64,000 nucleotides of DNA, taken from the NCBI GenBank assembly GCA_014859895.1, contig JACZKS010000009.1:38280-102279 (forward strand). Direction: 5' to 3'. The notes under the pieces were generated by a model, which searched no databases, was not told the DNA's origin, and saw nothing but the letters and a program-made list of their open reading frames with translations. The translations under genes and the position numbers were made by a program. Source of the DNA: Rhodospirillales bacterium. GTDB lineage: Bacteria; Pseudomonadota; Alphaproteobacteria; Rhodospirillales; Shumkoniaceae. Below, one piece after another: positions 17,423 through 26,503 of the stretch. Numbering within the stretch: position 1 is the stretch's first letter; each line of letters opens with the position of its first letter.

Positions 17423-18745
17423 GTGTTGAGCGCGATCGGCATCGGGCCGGCCACGATCCTCATCTTCGGCACGATGATCATGCTGCTGGCTCTGGGCATG
17501 CCGCTTGGATTTCTGACCGGCTTCATCGCGGTCGGAATCGCCTATCTCTGGTTCGGCGACGCCAACGTGCTGCACATGGTGGCAGGCCGGATCGTCGATT
17601 TCACCACGTCCTACACCTTCGTCGCGGTTCCGATGTTCGTGCTCATGGCATCGATGCTCGACAAGACCGGGATCGCCAAGGACCTTTACAACGCCATGCG
17701 GATCATCGCCGGGCGGCTTCCCGGCGGCATCGCCGTGCAGAGCATGGCGGTCGCGGTGTTGCTTGCCGCGATGTCGGGCATCATCGGCGGCGAGACGGTG
17801 CTTCTGGGCCTGGTCGCCCTGCCGCAGATGCTGCGGCTGGGCTACAACCAGAACCTGGCGATCGGCACCGTGGTTGCCGGCGGCGCGCTTGGCACCATGG
17901 TGCCGCCCAGCATCGTACTGATCGTCTATGGCCTGTCGGCCAACGTCTCGGTCGGCGACCTGTTCCTGGCCTCCTTCCCACCCGCGTTCCTGCTGGCGGG
18001 GCTGTACATCGTCTACATCCTCGTCCTGTGCTTCCTGCGGCCCGAGTACGGCCCACCCATGAAGCGCGACGAACTCCAAGGCATGACCCGCGCCGACTTC
18101 GTCAGGATGGCCCGCGACATCGCCATTCCGGCCCTGATCGCTCTCTGGGTGCTCGGCAGCATTTACGGCGGCATCGCCTCGGTCACGGAGTCGGCCTGCG
18201 TTGGCGTGGCGGCGGTTTTCGCGGCGGCGTTCTATCGCCGCGAACTGTCGGTGGCGATCGTTTACGATGCCCTGAAGCACACCATGCGCACGGTCGGCAT
18301 GATCATCTGGGTCGGCATCGGCGCCACCATGATCATCGGCGTTTACAACCTCATGGGCGGGGACAAGTTCGTCAAGGATCTCATCGTCAGCCAGGACGTC
18401 GCCCCCATCGTCGTCGTCCTTCTGATGATGCTGGTCCTGATATTCCTCGGCATGTTCCTGGACTGGATCGGCATCGCACTCCTGTGCATGCCCATCTTCG
18501 TGCCGATCATCGTCGACCTCGGGTACGACCCGATCTGGTTCGGCGTGCTGTTCTGCCTCAACATGCAGGTGTCGTTCCTGACCCCCCCCTTCGGCCCTGC
18601 GGCTTTCTACCTGAAAAGCGTGGCGCCCCCGGGCATCGAACTGACAGATATTTTCCGCGCCGTATGGCCGTTCATCATCATGCAGACCATCGTGCTCGTC
18701 GCGGTGCTGCTCGTGCCGGAGATATCGACCTTCATGATCAAGTAG
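17423..18745 (+). CDS. dctM: TRAP transporter large permease
   Basis: 440 residues from GTG 17423, with GGAAGGAG upstream. It has the many transmembrane segments of the DctM ion-transporter family, with hallmark stretches PMFVLMASMLDKTGIA, GVVAGGALGTMVPPS-like sequence and VSFLTPPFGPAAFYLKSV near the C-terminus. It drives Na+/H+-coupled uptake of the ligand delivered by DctP. A run of eight cytosines at 18582-18589 encodes part of the conserved TPP; the frame is intact. Confidence 0.93.
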   Translation: MLSAIGIGPATILIFGTMIMLLALGMPLGFLTGFIAVGIAYLWFGDANVLHMVAGRIVDFTTSYTFVAVPMFVLMASMLDKTGIAKDLYNAMRIIAGRLPGGIAVQSMAVAVLLAAMSGIIGGETVLLGLVALPQMLRLGYNQNLAIGTVVAGGALGTMVPPSIVLIVYGLSANVSVGDLFLASFPPAFLLAGLYIVYILVLCFLRPEYGPPMKRDELQGMTRADFVRMARDIAIPALIALWVLGSIYGGIASVTESACVGVAAVFAAAFYRRELSVAIVYDALKHTMRTVGMIIWVGIGATMIIGVYNLMGGDKFVKDLIVSQDVAPIVVVLLMMLVLIFLGMFLDWIGIALLCMPIFVPIIVDLGYDPIWFGVLFCLNMQVSFLTPPFGPAAFYLKSVAPPGIELTDIFRAVWPFIIMQTIVLVAVLLVPEISTFMIK

Positions 18746-18972
18746 CGGACCGTCGTTTTTTTTAATTCCTGCTCGGCAGGGCGTTGGCTTAGGAGCGGAT
18801 CGGACTGCGGCAGATTCCGGGCTGTTTCGGAACAAGTTTCCAAGCATGGAACCATCTCGTTTCACGGGTGGAAAGGTCGCACCGCACACGAGACTTGATC
18901 GGCGTCCTGTTGTGCGCCATTACCAGGAGATCCTGGAGAACGGACATCGACAGCAAAGGGATACTGAAGCAC

Positions 18973-20007
18973 ATGCGCGCTCTATTCATTCACGGAGAAA
19001 AAGACCTTCGGCTGGGCGATCTGCCCGAACCGGAACTCAAGCCAGGTGAATACAAGCTGAAGGTGGCCAGCGCGCTGATCTGCGGCAGCGATCTTCACTA
19101 TTACATCGAAGGCGGCATCGGCACCCGGCGAATCCAGAAGCCTCACGTTCCCGGCCACGAATTCGCCGCCTGGGTGTGGGATGACCGGGCCGAGGAAGTG
19201 GGCTTGAAGAAGGGCCAACTGGTGGCGGTCGAACCCTCGCACTTCTGTCGCGAGTGCGAATATTGCCGCCGTGGCCTGCCGCATCTGTGCACGAGCCTGC
19301 GCTTCCGCGGCTCGCCGCCGAACCATGGCGCCATGACCGAGTTCATCGCCGCGCCTCGCGAGTCGATCATCCCCGTTCCCGAGGGCTTCACCGCCGACGA
19401 GGTGGCCTTCCTGGAGCCGGTCGGTATCGGCATTCACGCGCTCAAGAAGGCCGACCTGCAGTTGGCCGACAGCGTCGCCATCCTGGGCTGCGGGCCGATC
19501 GGGCTCGTCCTGCTGCAGCTGGCCCGCGCCCATGGCGCCGGCACCATCTATTGCGCCGATCCGCTGGAGTACCGCGCCAAAAAGGCCCTGGCTTTGGGCG
19601 CCGACCAGGTGGGTGCCAGCTACAAGGACATCGTGGATATGACGGGCGGTCGCGGCGTCGATCTCGCCATCGACGCGACCACCTCGCCCGATGCCATGGC
19701 CGAGACGATCGCCATGGTCCGGCCGGCCGGGCGCATTGTGCTCGTCGGCATTCCCACCGGCGTCAACTACAATGCCTTCGACGCCATGCCGTTCCGCTCC
19801 AAGGAACCGACCATCAAGATCTGCAATCGTATGAGCGAGGTCTATCCGGAAGCTATCGAGGCCGTGCGGCGGGGCATGATCAACGTCAAAGCCATCATCA
19901 CGCACCACGGCGCGATGGAAGATGCCGTCTCGCTGTTCGAGCGCCAGGGCTCTTATCGCGACGGCTCGCTCAAAAGCGCCATCTATCCGAACGGGGTTCC
20001 GAACTGA
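18973..20007 (+). CDS. Zinc-dependent sugar-acid/polyol dehydrogenase, L-idonate 5-dehydrogenase-like
   Basis: 344 residues from ATG 18973. It is a medium-chain dehydrogenase: catalytic zinc ligands Cys37 (ICGSD) and His62-Glu63 (PGHEF), structural zinc cysteines 92, 95, 98 and 106, and NAD loop GCGPIG. Overall it resembles sorbitol/threonine/L-idonate dehydrogenases that oxidise a secondary alcohol. It lies 227 bp behind a TRAP operon in the same orientation, so it may oxidise the imported compound. The idonate assignment is a best guess; L-threonine or another polyol remains possible. Confidence 0.85.
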   Translation: MRALFIHGEKDLRLGDLPEPELKPGEYKLKVASALICGSDLHYYIEGGIGTRRIQKPHVPGHEFAAWVWDDRAEEVGLKKGQLVAVEPSHFCRECEYCRRGLPHLCTSLRFRGSPPNHGAMTEFIAAPRESIIPVPEGFTADEVAFLEPVGIGIHALKKADLQLADSVAILGCGPIGLVLLQLARAHGAGTIYCADPLEYRAKKALALGADQVGASYKDIVDMTGGRGVDLAIDATTSPDAMAETIAMVRPAGRIVLVGIPTGVNYNAFDAMPFRSKEPTIKICNRMSEVYPEAIEAVRRGMINVKAIITHHGAMEDAVSLFERQGSYRDGSLKSAIYPNGVPN

Positions 20008-20036
20008 CCCAGCTGCGGCGGCTGGCTGTCGCATGA

Positions 20037-20064
20037 GGGGCCGCCTGCTGGCGGCCCCGTTTTT
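20037..20064 (+). terminator. Rho-independent terminator after the zinc dehydrogenase
   Basis: GGGGCCGCC (20037-20045), loop TGCT, GGCGGCCCC (20050-20058), then GTTTTTT. It closes the + strand unit ahead of the convergent sensor gene. Confidence 0.92.
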
Positions 20065-21720
20065 TCAGGCCGCCGGCCTGCCGTCCTCGGCGATCGGCAA
20101 GGTGAACGACGCCACGACCCCGCCCCCCATCTTGTCGCCGATGCTGAATTCCCCGGCGTGGGCCTCGACGATGTGCTGGCAAATCAGCAATCCGGTTCCC
20201 AGTTCCCCCGGCTTCGTCGAGACATAGGGATAAAACAGGCGGTCGCGAGCCGCACTGGCAATGCCGACGCCCGCGACGATCGCCGTTCCCTCGACCTGGA
20301 ACCAGACGCGCCTGCCGTTGCGCCGGCCGGTGCCGACCCGGAGTGCCCGCTGCGGGCCTTCGACGCCGACCATCGCCTCGACGCAGTTACGCGCCAAGCT
20401 GACGACCACCTGGGCAATCTGCACGGGGTCGGCCGTCACCCGCGGCAGGTTCCCCGCGAGGTCAAGGTCGACCACGATGTCGCCCTCGTTTCGCACCAGG
20501 TCGATGGCGTCGCGGATGATCTCGTTGAGATCGACAGCTCGCCTGTCCGTCTCCCGGCCGACGATCTGCCGGACCCGGTCGATGGTTTCACCGGCCACCA
20601 TCGCCTGCCGGAGAACGAAGTCGAAGGCCTCGTCCATATCCTTCATCGACGCCGACTGGGACGCCAGGCGGCGCCTCGCGTCATACGCTCGCGCGGTGAG
20701 GGCGGCCAACGGCGGGTTCATATCCCGGACCAGGCTGGAGGCGATCTCCTCGATGCCGCTACGGCCCGACATGCGGGCCAATTCCAGTGCCAGTTGCCGA
20801 TGCTTCTCCTCGGCATTGCGGCGCTCGGTCACGTCGTGAACCACGCCGCTGGCCCGCACGGGCGTCCCATCCGGTTTCTTCTCGATCTCGCTACTGATCT
20901 CCAGATGGCGGACCGCCCAATCCGGCCGGATGACACGCAGTTGCCCGATGTCGAGGTTATGCCCCATTTTCGCCAGCAGGTTGAGGGCTTCCGCCGCGCG
21001 CTCGCGATCCTCGGGATGGACCGCCTCGAGGAAAACGTCGATGGACATCGGCGCGTCCGCCGGGAGCCCCAGGATGCTCCCGACCTCTCGCGACCAGGCA
21101 ATCCGGCCGCTCGCATAGTCGTAGCTCCACGATCCCAGGTGGGCAATCCGTTGCGCTTCCCTCAGGCGGCTCTCGCTCTGCTCGAGGGTCGCGAACATGT
21201 CGTCGAGGCGCGCGATTGCCTGATCGAGCGTCCGCAGGGGAATTCTGCGCAGGACGATCACGACGGCGCCGGCCAGCCCGCAGGAGAGAGCGAACACCAG
21301 CACGGTTTCGAGGAGGATCGGCAACAGGCTGACGGCGGTTTCAACCCACCCGATCACCTGCCCGCCATCCTCGAAGCTCCGCGTCCGGGTCAGGACCGGA
21401 AAAGCCGGGTCCCCTCCCACCGTCCGAACCAGGTTGCCCCGCGCATCCATGACGCGTACACGGGTCCTGCTGGAAAAAAGCGACGTCGACACCACGTCGC
21501 CAATGCGTTCGGTCTGGAATATCCAGGTTTCGGGAAAGCGATAATTAAACCGGGTCAGGTTCTGCACGATCAATTCGGTCTGGTTGCTCAGGAACCGGGC
21601 CTCGCCTCGATAGGAGGCGATACTGAACACCAGCGGCGCAAGGACGGCAACGCCGACGGCGACCGCCGCGGCCGAGCGGATGATTGTTTTTCTGACGCTG
21701 CCATAGACTTGCCGTTGCAT
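20065..21720 (-). CDS. PAS sensor histidine-kinase-like protein with degenerate catalytic residues
   Basis: 551 residues from ATG 21720, 7 bp after the binding-protein gene. Two membrane segments (about 14-37 and 131-157) bracket a periplasmic loop, then a linker, a PAS domain (about 190-300) and a kinase core. The H-box, normally AHELNQPL, reads VRDMNPPL: the phosphoacceptor His is Arg332. The ATP lid motif expected as DxGxG reads EGTAIVAGVGI without the Asp. The N-box asparagine (ARNCVEAM) and a GTGLLICQ G2 region remain. It is probably unable to autophosphorylate and may act as a sensor or scaffold. No response regulator is adjacent. Confidence 0.85.
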   Translation of the reverse strand: MQRQVYGSVRKTIIRSAAAVAVGVAVLAPLVFSIASYRGEARFLSNQTELIVQNLTRFNYRFPETWIFQTERIGDVVSTSLFSSRTRVRVMDARGNLVRTVGGDPAFPVLTRTRSFEDGGQVIGWVETAVSLLPILLETVLVFALSCGLAGAVVIVLRRIPLRTLDQAIARLDDMFATLEQSESRLREAQRIAHLGSWSYDYASGRIAWSREVGSILGLPADAPMSIDVFLEAVHPEDRERAAEALNLLAKMGHNLDIGQLRVIRPDWAVRHLEISSEIEKKPDGTPVRASGVVHDVTERRNAEEKHRQLALELARMSGRSGIEEIASSLVRDMNPPLAALTARAYDARRRLASQSASMKDMDEAFDFVLRQAMVAGETIDRVRQIVGRETDRRAVDLNEIIRDAIDLVRNEGDIVVDLDLAGNLPRVTADPVQIAQVVVSLARNCVEAMVGVEGPQRALRVGTGRRNGRRVWFQVEGTAIVAGVGIASAARDRLFYPYVSTKPGELGTGLLICQHIVEAHAGEFSIGDKMGGGVVASFTLPIAEDGRPAA

Positions 21721-21727
21721 CGGCGGC

Positions 21728-22561
21728 CTACTTTCCTTCGCGCAGCGGCACAATGCCGACGCTTTCCAGAATGTCGCGCCCCTCGGGCGAGGCCGCGAAG
21801 TCCAGGAAGGCCCGCGCCGCGGCCCCGGTCTCGGGGCGGGTGATGAAGTGGAACGTCTTGGTCAGATCATAGGTGCCGTTGCGGATGGTCTCGACGGTGG
21901 CGGCAACGCCATCCAGCGCCAGGGCCTTGATCGGCCGCCTCTCGGCGAGGACCAGGGACAGCGAGTTGGGGCCGAAGGACCCGGGGATCGTTTCGACCAT
22001 TTCGGCCGCTTCCTGGTCGGTATAGGCAACCGGCGCGATCCTTTTCTCAGCCGCCTCCTGCCAGGCAGAAGTCAGCCGGGGAAGGAAACGCATCAGGATT
22101 TCGGTGTCGCCGTCGGACGGCGGCCTAAGGATAAAGCGGATCGGCGTACCGTCACCCCACGCGGTGATCCTTTCCTCATAAATGTCGACGATCTCCGTGC
22201 TGCGGATGGTGCTGCGCGGATTGTCGCGCCGCACGGCGAACACCAGCGCCGTCGTGCCGTAGGGCCGGGCAGTAAGTCCCAGGCTGCGCTCCGCCGCCTT
22301 CAACGGCCGTGAAGTCAGGCCGATGTCCAGCGCGCCAGCAACCACCGCCTTGATAGCCCCAGACGTGCCGACGCTGGGCAGGACGATGCCGGTGAGCTCC
22401 GGGCGCCGTTTCGTCAGGCCGTCAAGCAGTTGCTGGGCGCCACCAAGGGCCGCTCCGGTGCCGCCAATTCTAAGCGTCTGTTCCGCCGCAGCCACGGGGC
22501 TGCCATAGCCCGCCGATCCGAGCAAAAGCACCGCAGCCAGCAAGATCCTCAGACCCGCCAT
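21728..22561 (-). CDS. PstS-like periplasmic binding protein
   Basis: 277 residues with a signal peptide ending about VAAAEQ (residues 25-27). The mature part has the phosphate/anion-binding fold of PstS-type proteins: GGTGAALGG near the N-terminus, VLPSVGTSGAIKAVVAGALDIGLTSRPLK, and a late IPGSFGPNSLSL loop. No ABC permease genes are nearby; instead it is coupled by 7 bp to the PAS sensor. It therefore looks like a ligand-sensing partner of that membrane protein rather than a transport component. The ligand (phosphate, other oxyanion or an organic anion) is unknown. Confidence 0.85.
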   Translation of the reverse strand: MAGLRILLAAVLLLGSAGYGSPVAAAEQTLRIGGTGAALGGAQQLLDGLTKRRPELTGIVLPSVGTSGAIKAVVAGALDIGLTSRPLKAAERSLGLTARPYGTTALVFAVRRDNPRSTIRSTEIVDIYEERITAWGDGTPIRFILRPPSDGDTEILMRFLPRLTSAWQEAAEKRIAPVAYTDQEAAEMVETIPGSFGPNSLSLVLAERRPIKALALDGVAATVETIRNGTYDLTKTFHFITRPETGAAARAFLDFAASPEGRDILESVGIVPLREGK

Positions 22562-22654
22562 CGCCGTTCCTTCCCTCGGCCGGCTTCGTGTCGTGCCGTT
22601 GTTATGGTGCGATCTTAGCCCATCGGCCGCGATGATCCCAGCCCTTACCAGGGA

Positions 22655-23653
22655 TCAGAGCGGCCGAATCGGCCGCTGCGCGGCTTCGTCGGCCACCGCC
22701 AGCGGATTGGCCAGCGGCAAGCCGAAACCTTCCGCCTCGATCTCGAAGACGTCGCCCGGCACCGCCTTGATGCCGGCGGCGAAACTGAGGGTCGCGGTGC
22801 CGAAGAAATGGCAGTGCGCATCGCCGGGCCGGCGGAACTGCGGATACTTGAAATGGTGGTGCTCGAGGTTGGCGATGGAGTGCGACATGTTGTCCTCGCC
22901 GCTGACGAATTCGGCCTCCCACAGCACCTTGCCGGCCCGCAGGATGCGGCTCCTGCCGGCAACGTGGCCGGGCAGTTCGCCAAGGAGCAGTTCGGGCCCG
23001 AACGAGCAGGGCCTGAGCTTGGAATGGGCAAGATAGAGATAGTTCTGGCGCTCGGTGACATGGTCGGAGAATTCGTTGCCGAGCGCGAAGCCGAGCCTGA
23101 ACGGCGTACTGTCGGGGCCAATCACATAAAGGCCGACGATCTCTGGTTCCTCGCCGCCGTCCAACGAGAAATCGGGCATGGCCAGCGGATGGCCGGGCGA
23201 AGCAACGATGCCGCCGTCGCCCTTGTAGAACCACTCCGGCTGGATGCCGGCGCGGCCCGGCCTCGGCTTGCCGCCTTCCAGGCCCCAGCGGAACATTTTC
23301 ATGGAGTCGGTGAGGTCTTCCTCGCCCTTCGCCGTTCCCTGGTGCATGGCGGCCCGGGCACTGGCGCTGCCCAGGTGGGTCAGCCCGGTGCCGGTCACCA
23401 GCAGGTGGGCGGGGTCGGGATGCAGGAGGGGCGCCAACAAGCGGCCGTCGGCGACGACGGCGGCGTAGTCCGCCTTCTCGCGGCCGGCCCGCTCGGCCAC
23501 CAGGTCGGCCAGCGGCCGGCCGGCGGCGATGGCGTCCTGGGCCAGATGGTAGGTGCCGGGCGTGCCGGTCAGCACGGTCAGCGTGCCCTGCCCCTCGTCG
23601 ACCCGGCCAACGGCAACCTTGCCGTCGCCGGCCGTGAATTGCACCAAGCGCAT
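22655..23653 (-). CDS. AraD1/GguC family protein (fumarylacetoacetate-hydrolase fold)
   Basis: 332 residues. The sequence (TGTGLTHLGSASARAAMH, KPRPGRAGIQPEWFYKG, GEEPEIVGLYVIG, ALGNEFSDHV, HCHFFGTATLSFA) matches the AraD1 family, whose best known member is GguC of Agrobacterium; some members are annotated as 2-keto-3-deoxy-L-arabonate dehydratases. The E-E-D metal ligands of the FAH fold are likely in the EPEIV and nearby acidic positions. Next to the semialdehyde dehydrogenase and XylX, a role in dehydrating a 2-keto-3-deoxy-aldonate is plausible. Confidence 0.85.
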   Translation of the reverse strand: MRLVQFTAGDGKVAVGRVDEGQGTLTVLTGTPGTYHLAQDAIAAGRPLADLVAERAGREKADYAAVVADGRLLAPLLHPDPAHLLVTGTGLTHLGSASARAAMHQGTAKGEEDLTDSMKMFRWGLEGGKPRPGRAGIQPEWFYKGDGGIVASPGHPLAMPDFSLDGGEEPEIVGLYVIGPDSTPFRLGFALGNEFSDHVTERQNYLYLAHSKLRPCSFGPELLLGELPGHVAGRSRILRAGKVLWEAEFVSGEDNMSHSIANLEHHHFKYPQFRRPGDAHCHFFGTATLSFAAGIKAVPGDVFEIEAEGFGLPLANPLAVADEAAQRPIRPL

Positions 23654-23690
23654 GATTCCGCCCCCTTCGGTCGTCGTGGAGACCTCTCGT

Positions 23691-25127
23691 TCAGGGCGCA
23701 GTATAGGCGGTTTTCACCGTGGTGTAGAAGTCGACCGCGTAGCGGCCCTGCTCGCGGCTGCCGTAACTCGACCCTTTGCGGCCGCCGAACGGCACGTGGT
23801 AATCGACGCCGGCGGTCGGCAGATTGACCATCACCATGCCGGCGTGAGCGTGGCGCTTGAAATGGCTGGCGTATTTCAAGGAACCGGTGCAGATGCCCGA
23901 CGACAGGCCGAACGGCGTGTCGTTGGCCACCGCCAGGGCCTCTTCGTAGTCCTTGACCCTGATCACGTTGGCGACGGGTCCGAAGATCTCCTCGCGGCTG
24001 ATGCGCATGGCGTTGGTGGTTTCGGTGAACAGCGCCGGCTGCAGGTAATAGCCTTCCTTGGCGCGGTTGAGCCGCTGGCCGCCCCAGGCCAGCTTGGCGC
24101 CTTCCTTCTTGCCGATGTCGATGTAGTCCATGTCCTGAGCCAACTGGCTCTCGTCGATGACGGGACCGATGTCGGTGCCGGCGGCAAGTGCGTCATCCAC
24201 TTTCAGCGCCTTCATGCGCTCGACCACGGCGTCCACAAAACGGTCGTGAATGCCTTCCGTCACCACCAGCCGGCTGGAGGCGGTGCAGCGCTGACCGGTC
24301 GAGAAGAAGGCGCCGTTGACGGCGGATGAAACGGCGGTCGAAAGGTCGGCGTCGTCCAGCACCACCAGCGGGTTCTTGCCGCCCATTTCCAGCTGCACCT
24401 TGGCGCCCCGGCCGGCGCACGCCGCAACCACCCGCGCCCCGGTCGCCACCGATCCGGTGAAGCTGACGCCGGCGACGTCTGGATGGTTGATCAACGCCTC
24501 GCCGACCACCGAGCCGCGGCCCATCACCAGATTGAAGACCCCCTTGGGCAGGCCGGCCCTAGAGAGAATTTCGGCCAGCGCCCAGGCCGAGCCCGGCGCG
24601 GCGTCGGCCGGCTTGATCACCACGCAATTGCCGAAAGCCAGCGCCGGGGCGATCTTCCAGGCCGGGATGGCGATCGGGAAGTTCCAGGGCGAGATGATGG
24701 CGACGACGCCGATGGGTTCCCGCGTCACCTCGACGCCGATACCGGGGCGCACCGAGGCCACGGTTTCCCCGGGTACGCGCAGCGCCTCGCCAGCGAAGAA
24801 TTTGAAGACCTGCCCGGCGCGCGCCACCTCGCCGATGCCCTCAGGCAGCGTCTTGCCCTCCTCACGGGACAGCAGGCGGCCCAGTTCCTCCTTGCGGACC
24901 AGGATCTCGGTGCCGACGGCGTCGAGCACATCGAAGCGCTGCTGCGGGGTGCTGACACTCCACGCCGGAAAAGCCGCCTTGGCGGCGGCCACCGCCGCCT
25001 CGGCCAGCGCCTTGTCGCCGTATGCGTAGGAGCCGACGACGTCACTCAGGTCGGACGGATTGACGTTGTCGCGCGGCGTGCCCGACGCCACCCATTCGCC
25101 CGCCACATAGTTGCCATGCACCGTCAT
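23691..25127 (-). CDS. 2,5-dioxovalerate (alpha-ketoglutarate semialdehyde) dehydrogenase
   Basis: 478 residues, full-length NAD(P)-dependent aldehyde dehydrogenase. Catalytic residues are visible: Asn in SPWNFP, Glu in LEMGGKNP and nucleophile Cys in STGQRCTASS. The C-terminal VPFGGRKGSSYGSREQG is typical of the ketoglutarate semialdehyde branch. It completes oxidative pentose, hexarate or hydroxyproline routes by making 2-oxoglutarate. XylX upstream (58 bp) and AraD1 downstream (37 bp) in the same direction support an oxidative pentose pathway. Confidence 0.9.
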   Translation of the reverse strand: MTVHGNYVAGEWVASGTPRDNVNPSDLSDVVGSYAYGDKALAEAAVAAAKAAFPAWSVSTPQQRFDVLDAVGTEILVRKEELGRLLSREEGKTLPEGIGEVARAGQVFKFFAGEALRVPGETVASVRPGIGVEVTREPIGVVAIISPWNFPIAIPAWKIAPALAFGNCVVIKPADAAPGSAWALAEILSRAGLPKGVFNLVMGRGSVVGEALINHPDVAGVSFTGSVATGARVVAACAGRGAKVQLEMGGKNPLVVLDDADLSTAVSSAVNGAFFSTGQRCTASSRLVVTEGIHDRFVDAVVERMKALKVDDALAAGTDIGPVIDESQLAQDMDYIDIGKKEGAKLAWGGQRLNRAKEGYYLQPALFTETTNAMRISREEIFGPVANVIRVKDYEEALAVANDTPFGLSSGICTGSLKYASHFKRHAHAGMVMVNLPTAGVDYHVPFGGRKGSSYGSREQGRYAVDFYTTVKTAYTAP

Positions 25128-25185
25128 GCCTTACCTCGTTCCAGCCATCTTGGATCGAGCTAGAAGGTAAGGTCCGACACACGTC

Positions 25186-26397
25186 TTACAAGAGGCCGCG
25201 CGCCATCAGATTGCGCATGAGGGCGGAAATGCCGAAGGTCCAGGGCTCGACCTCCTCGCAATGCTCGACCCGGTTGACGAGCGTTCCCAGCTTGGGGGAC
25301 GCGATGTTGACGACGTCTCCCACCTTATGGGTGAAGCCCTTGCCCGGCGCGTCGCGGTCCTGGGTCGGCGCGAACATGGTGCCGATGAACAGCACGAAGC
25401 CGTCCGGGTATTGATGGGAGGCGCCGATGGTCTGGGAGACCAGGTCGAGGAGATCGCGGCTGATCCTGCTGACCGAGCTGACGCCGTTGAGCTTGAAGCC
25501 GTCCGGCCCCTCGATCTCCAGGGTCACGTCGCAAACCCGCACGTCGTCCAGCGTGAAGGTGGCGTCAAACAGGCGGATGAAGGGGCCGATGGCGCAGGAG
25601 CCGGTGTTGTCCTTGGCCTTGCCCAGCAGCAGCGCACTGCGCCCCTCGAAGTCGCGCAGGTTGACGTCGTTGCCCAGACTCGCCCCCAGGCATCGGCCGC
25701 GGGCATCGACCACCAGCACGATTTCGGGCTCGGGATTGTTCCAGGTGGAATCCGACCGCACGCCGACGTCGGCGCCGAAGCCGACGGAGGCCATCGGCTG
25801 GCATTTGGTGAAGACCTCGGCGTCGGGGCCGATGCCGACCTCCAGGTATTGCGACCACAGGCCTTCCTGGATAAGGGCCTGCTTGAGCCGCTGGGCCGTC
25901 TCCGAACCCGGCCTGACGGTCGAAAGATCGGTGCCGATACGCGCCGAGAAATCGGCGCGGATGGCCTCGGCGTTAGCCGGGTCGCCCTTGGCCCGCTCCT
26001 CGATGACCCGCTCGACCAGGCTGGCCGCGAAGGTGACGCCGGCCGCCTTGACGCTCTGCAGGTCGACCGGCGCCAGCAGGAACGGCCCGGCGGCATCGCG
26101 GCTTTTCGGAAAGCTGTTGGCCATGAGCTCGCCGACCGCCCCCAGGCGGACGGCGCCCCCGGCCCCCTTGACAAGGGCGAGCGGGTCGGCGGCGTTGATC
26201 AAGTCGGCCATGGTGGCAATGGTGCGGCTGATGTCGTAAACGCCGTCCTCGCGAACGACGACGACGGCCGGCCCGGCCACCGGGTTGTCCTTCGAAGCCG
26301 GTACCCAGGCCCGCCCGATAAGCGTGCCCGCGGCGCCATCCTCGGGCAACGCCCGACGTTCCCATTGCGTCGCCGAGAAATCCGGATCGTTTTTCAT
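25186..26397 (-). CDS. xylX: 2-keto-3-deoxy-D-xylonate dehydratase-like (XylX), FAH superfamily
   Basis: 403 residues. Its long co-linear similarity to Caulobacter XylX as I remember it covers LLAPVDLQSVKAAGVTFAAS, ERVIEERAKGDP, DGLWSQYLEV, SLGNDVNLRDFEGRS, FGTMFAPTQDRD-like and KPWTFGISALIRNL-like segments. XylX removes water from 2-keto-3-deoxy-D-xylonate to give 2,5-dioxovalerate, the substrate of the dehydrogenase encoded next. It is the first gene of the three-gene unit. A 2-keto-3-deoxy-L-arabinonate substrate cannot be excluded. Confidence 0.85.
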   Translation of the reverse strand: MKNDPDFSATQWERRALPEDGAAGTLIGRAWVPASKDNPVAGPAVVVVREDGVYDISRTIATMADLINAADPLALVKGAGGAVRLGAVGELMANSFPKSRDAAGPFLLAPVDLQSVKAAGVTFAASLVERVIEERAKGDPANAEAIRADFSARIGTDLSTVRPGSETAQRLKQALIQEGLWSQYLEVGIGPDAEVFTKCQPMASVGFGADVGVRSDSTWNNPEPEIVLVVDARGRCLGASLGNDVNLRDFEGRSALLLGKAKDNTGSCAIGPFIRLFDATFTLDDVRVCDVTLEIEGPDGFKLNGVSSVSRISRDLLDLVSQTIGASHQYPDGFVLFIGTMFAPTQDRDAPGKGFTHKVGDVVNIASPKLGTLVNRVEHCEEVEPWTFGISALMRNLMARGLL

Positions 26398-26503
26398 TGG
26401 CCTCGTTCCCTGATTGCTGTCAGGCCGCCTATTTTAGCGATCCCGTTTCCCGTGTATACATGGGCCGGTGACGAAATGTGAATGGTCCCGCGAGGTCGCG
26501 TCG

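Noticed and set aside
18582..18589. C8 run in dctM as a frameshift site
   Set aside because: The frame is intact across it and the encoded Thr-Pro-Pro is conserved in the family.
17384..18889. 501-codon open frame opposite dctM
   Set aside because: Composition is His/Asp/Arg-rich as expected from the reverse strand of a membrane-protein gene; no domain is visible.
18846..18972. Upstream extension of the zinc dehydrogenase frame to an earlier ATG
   Set aside because: Family members start at MRALFIHG; the added residues resemble nothing in the family.
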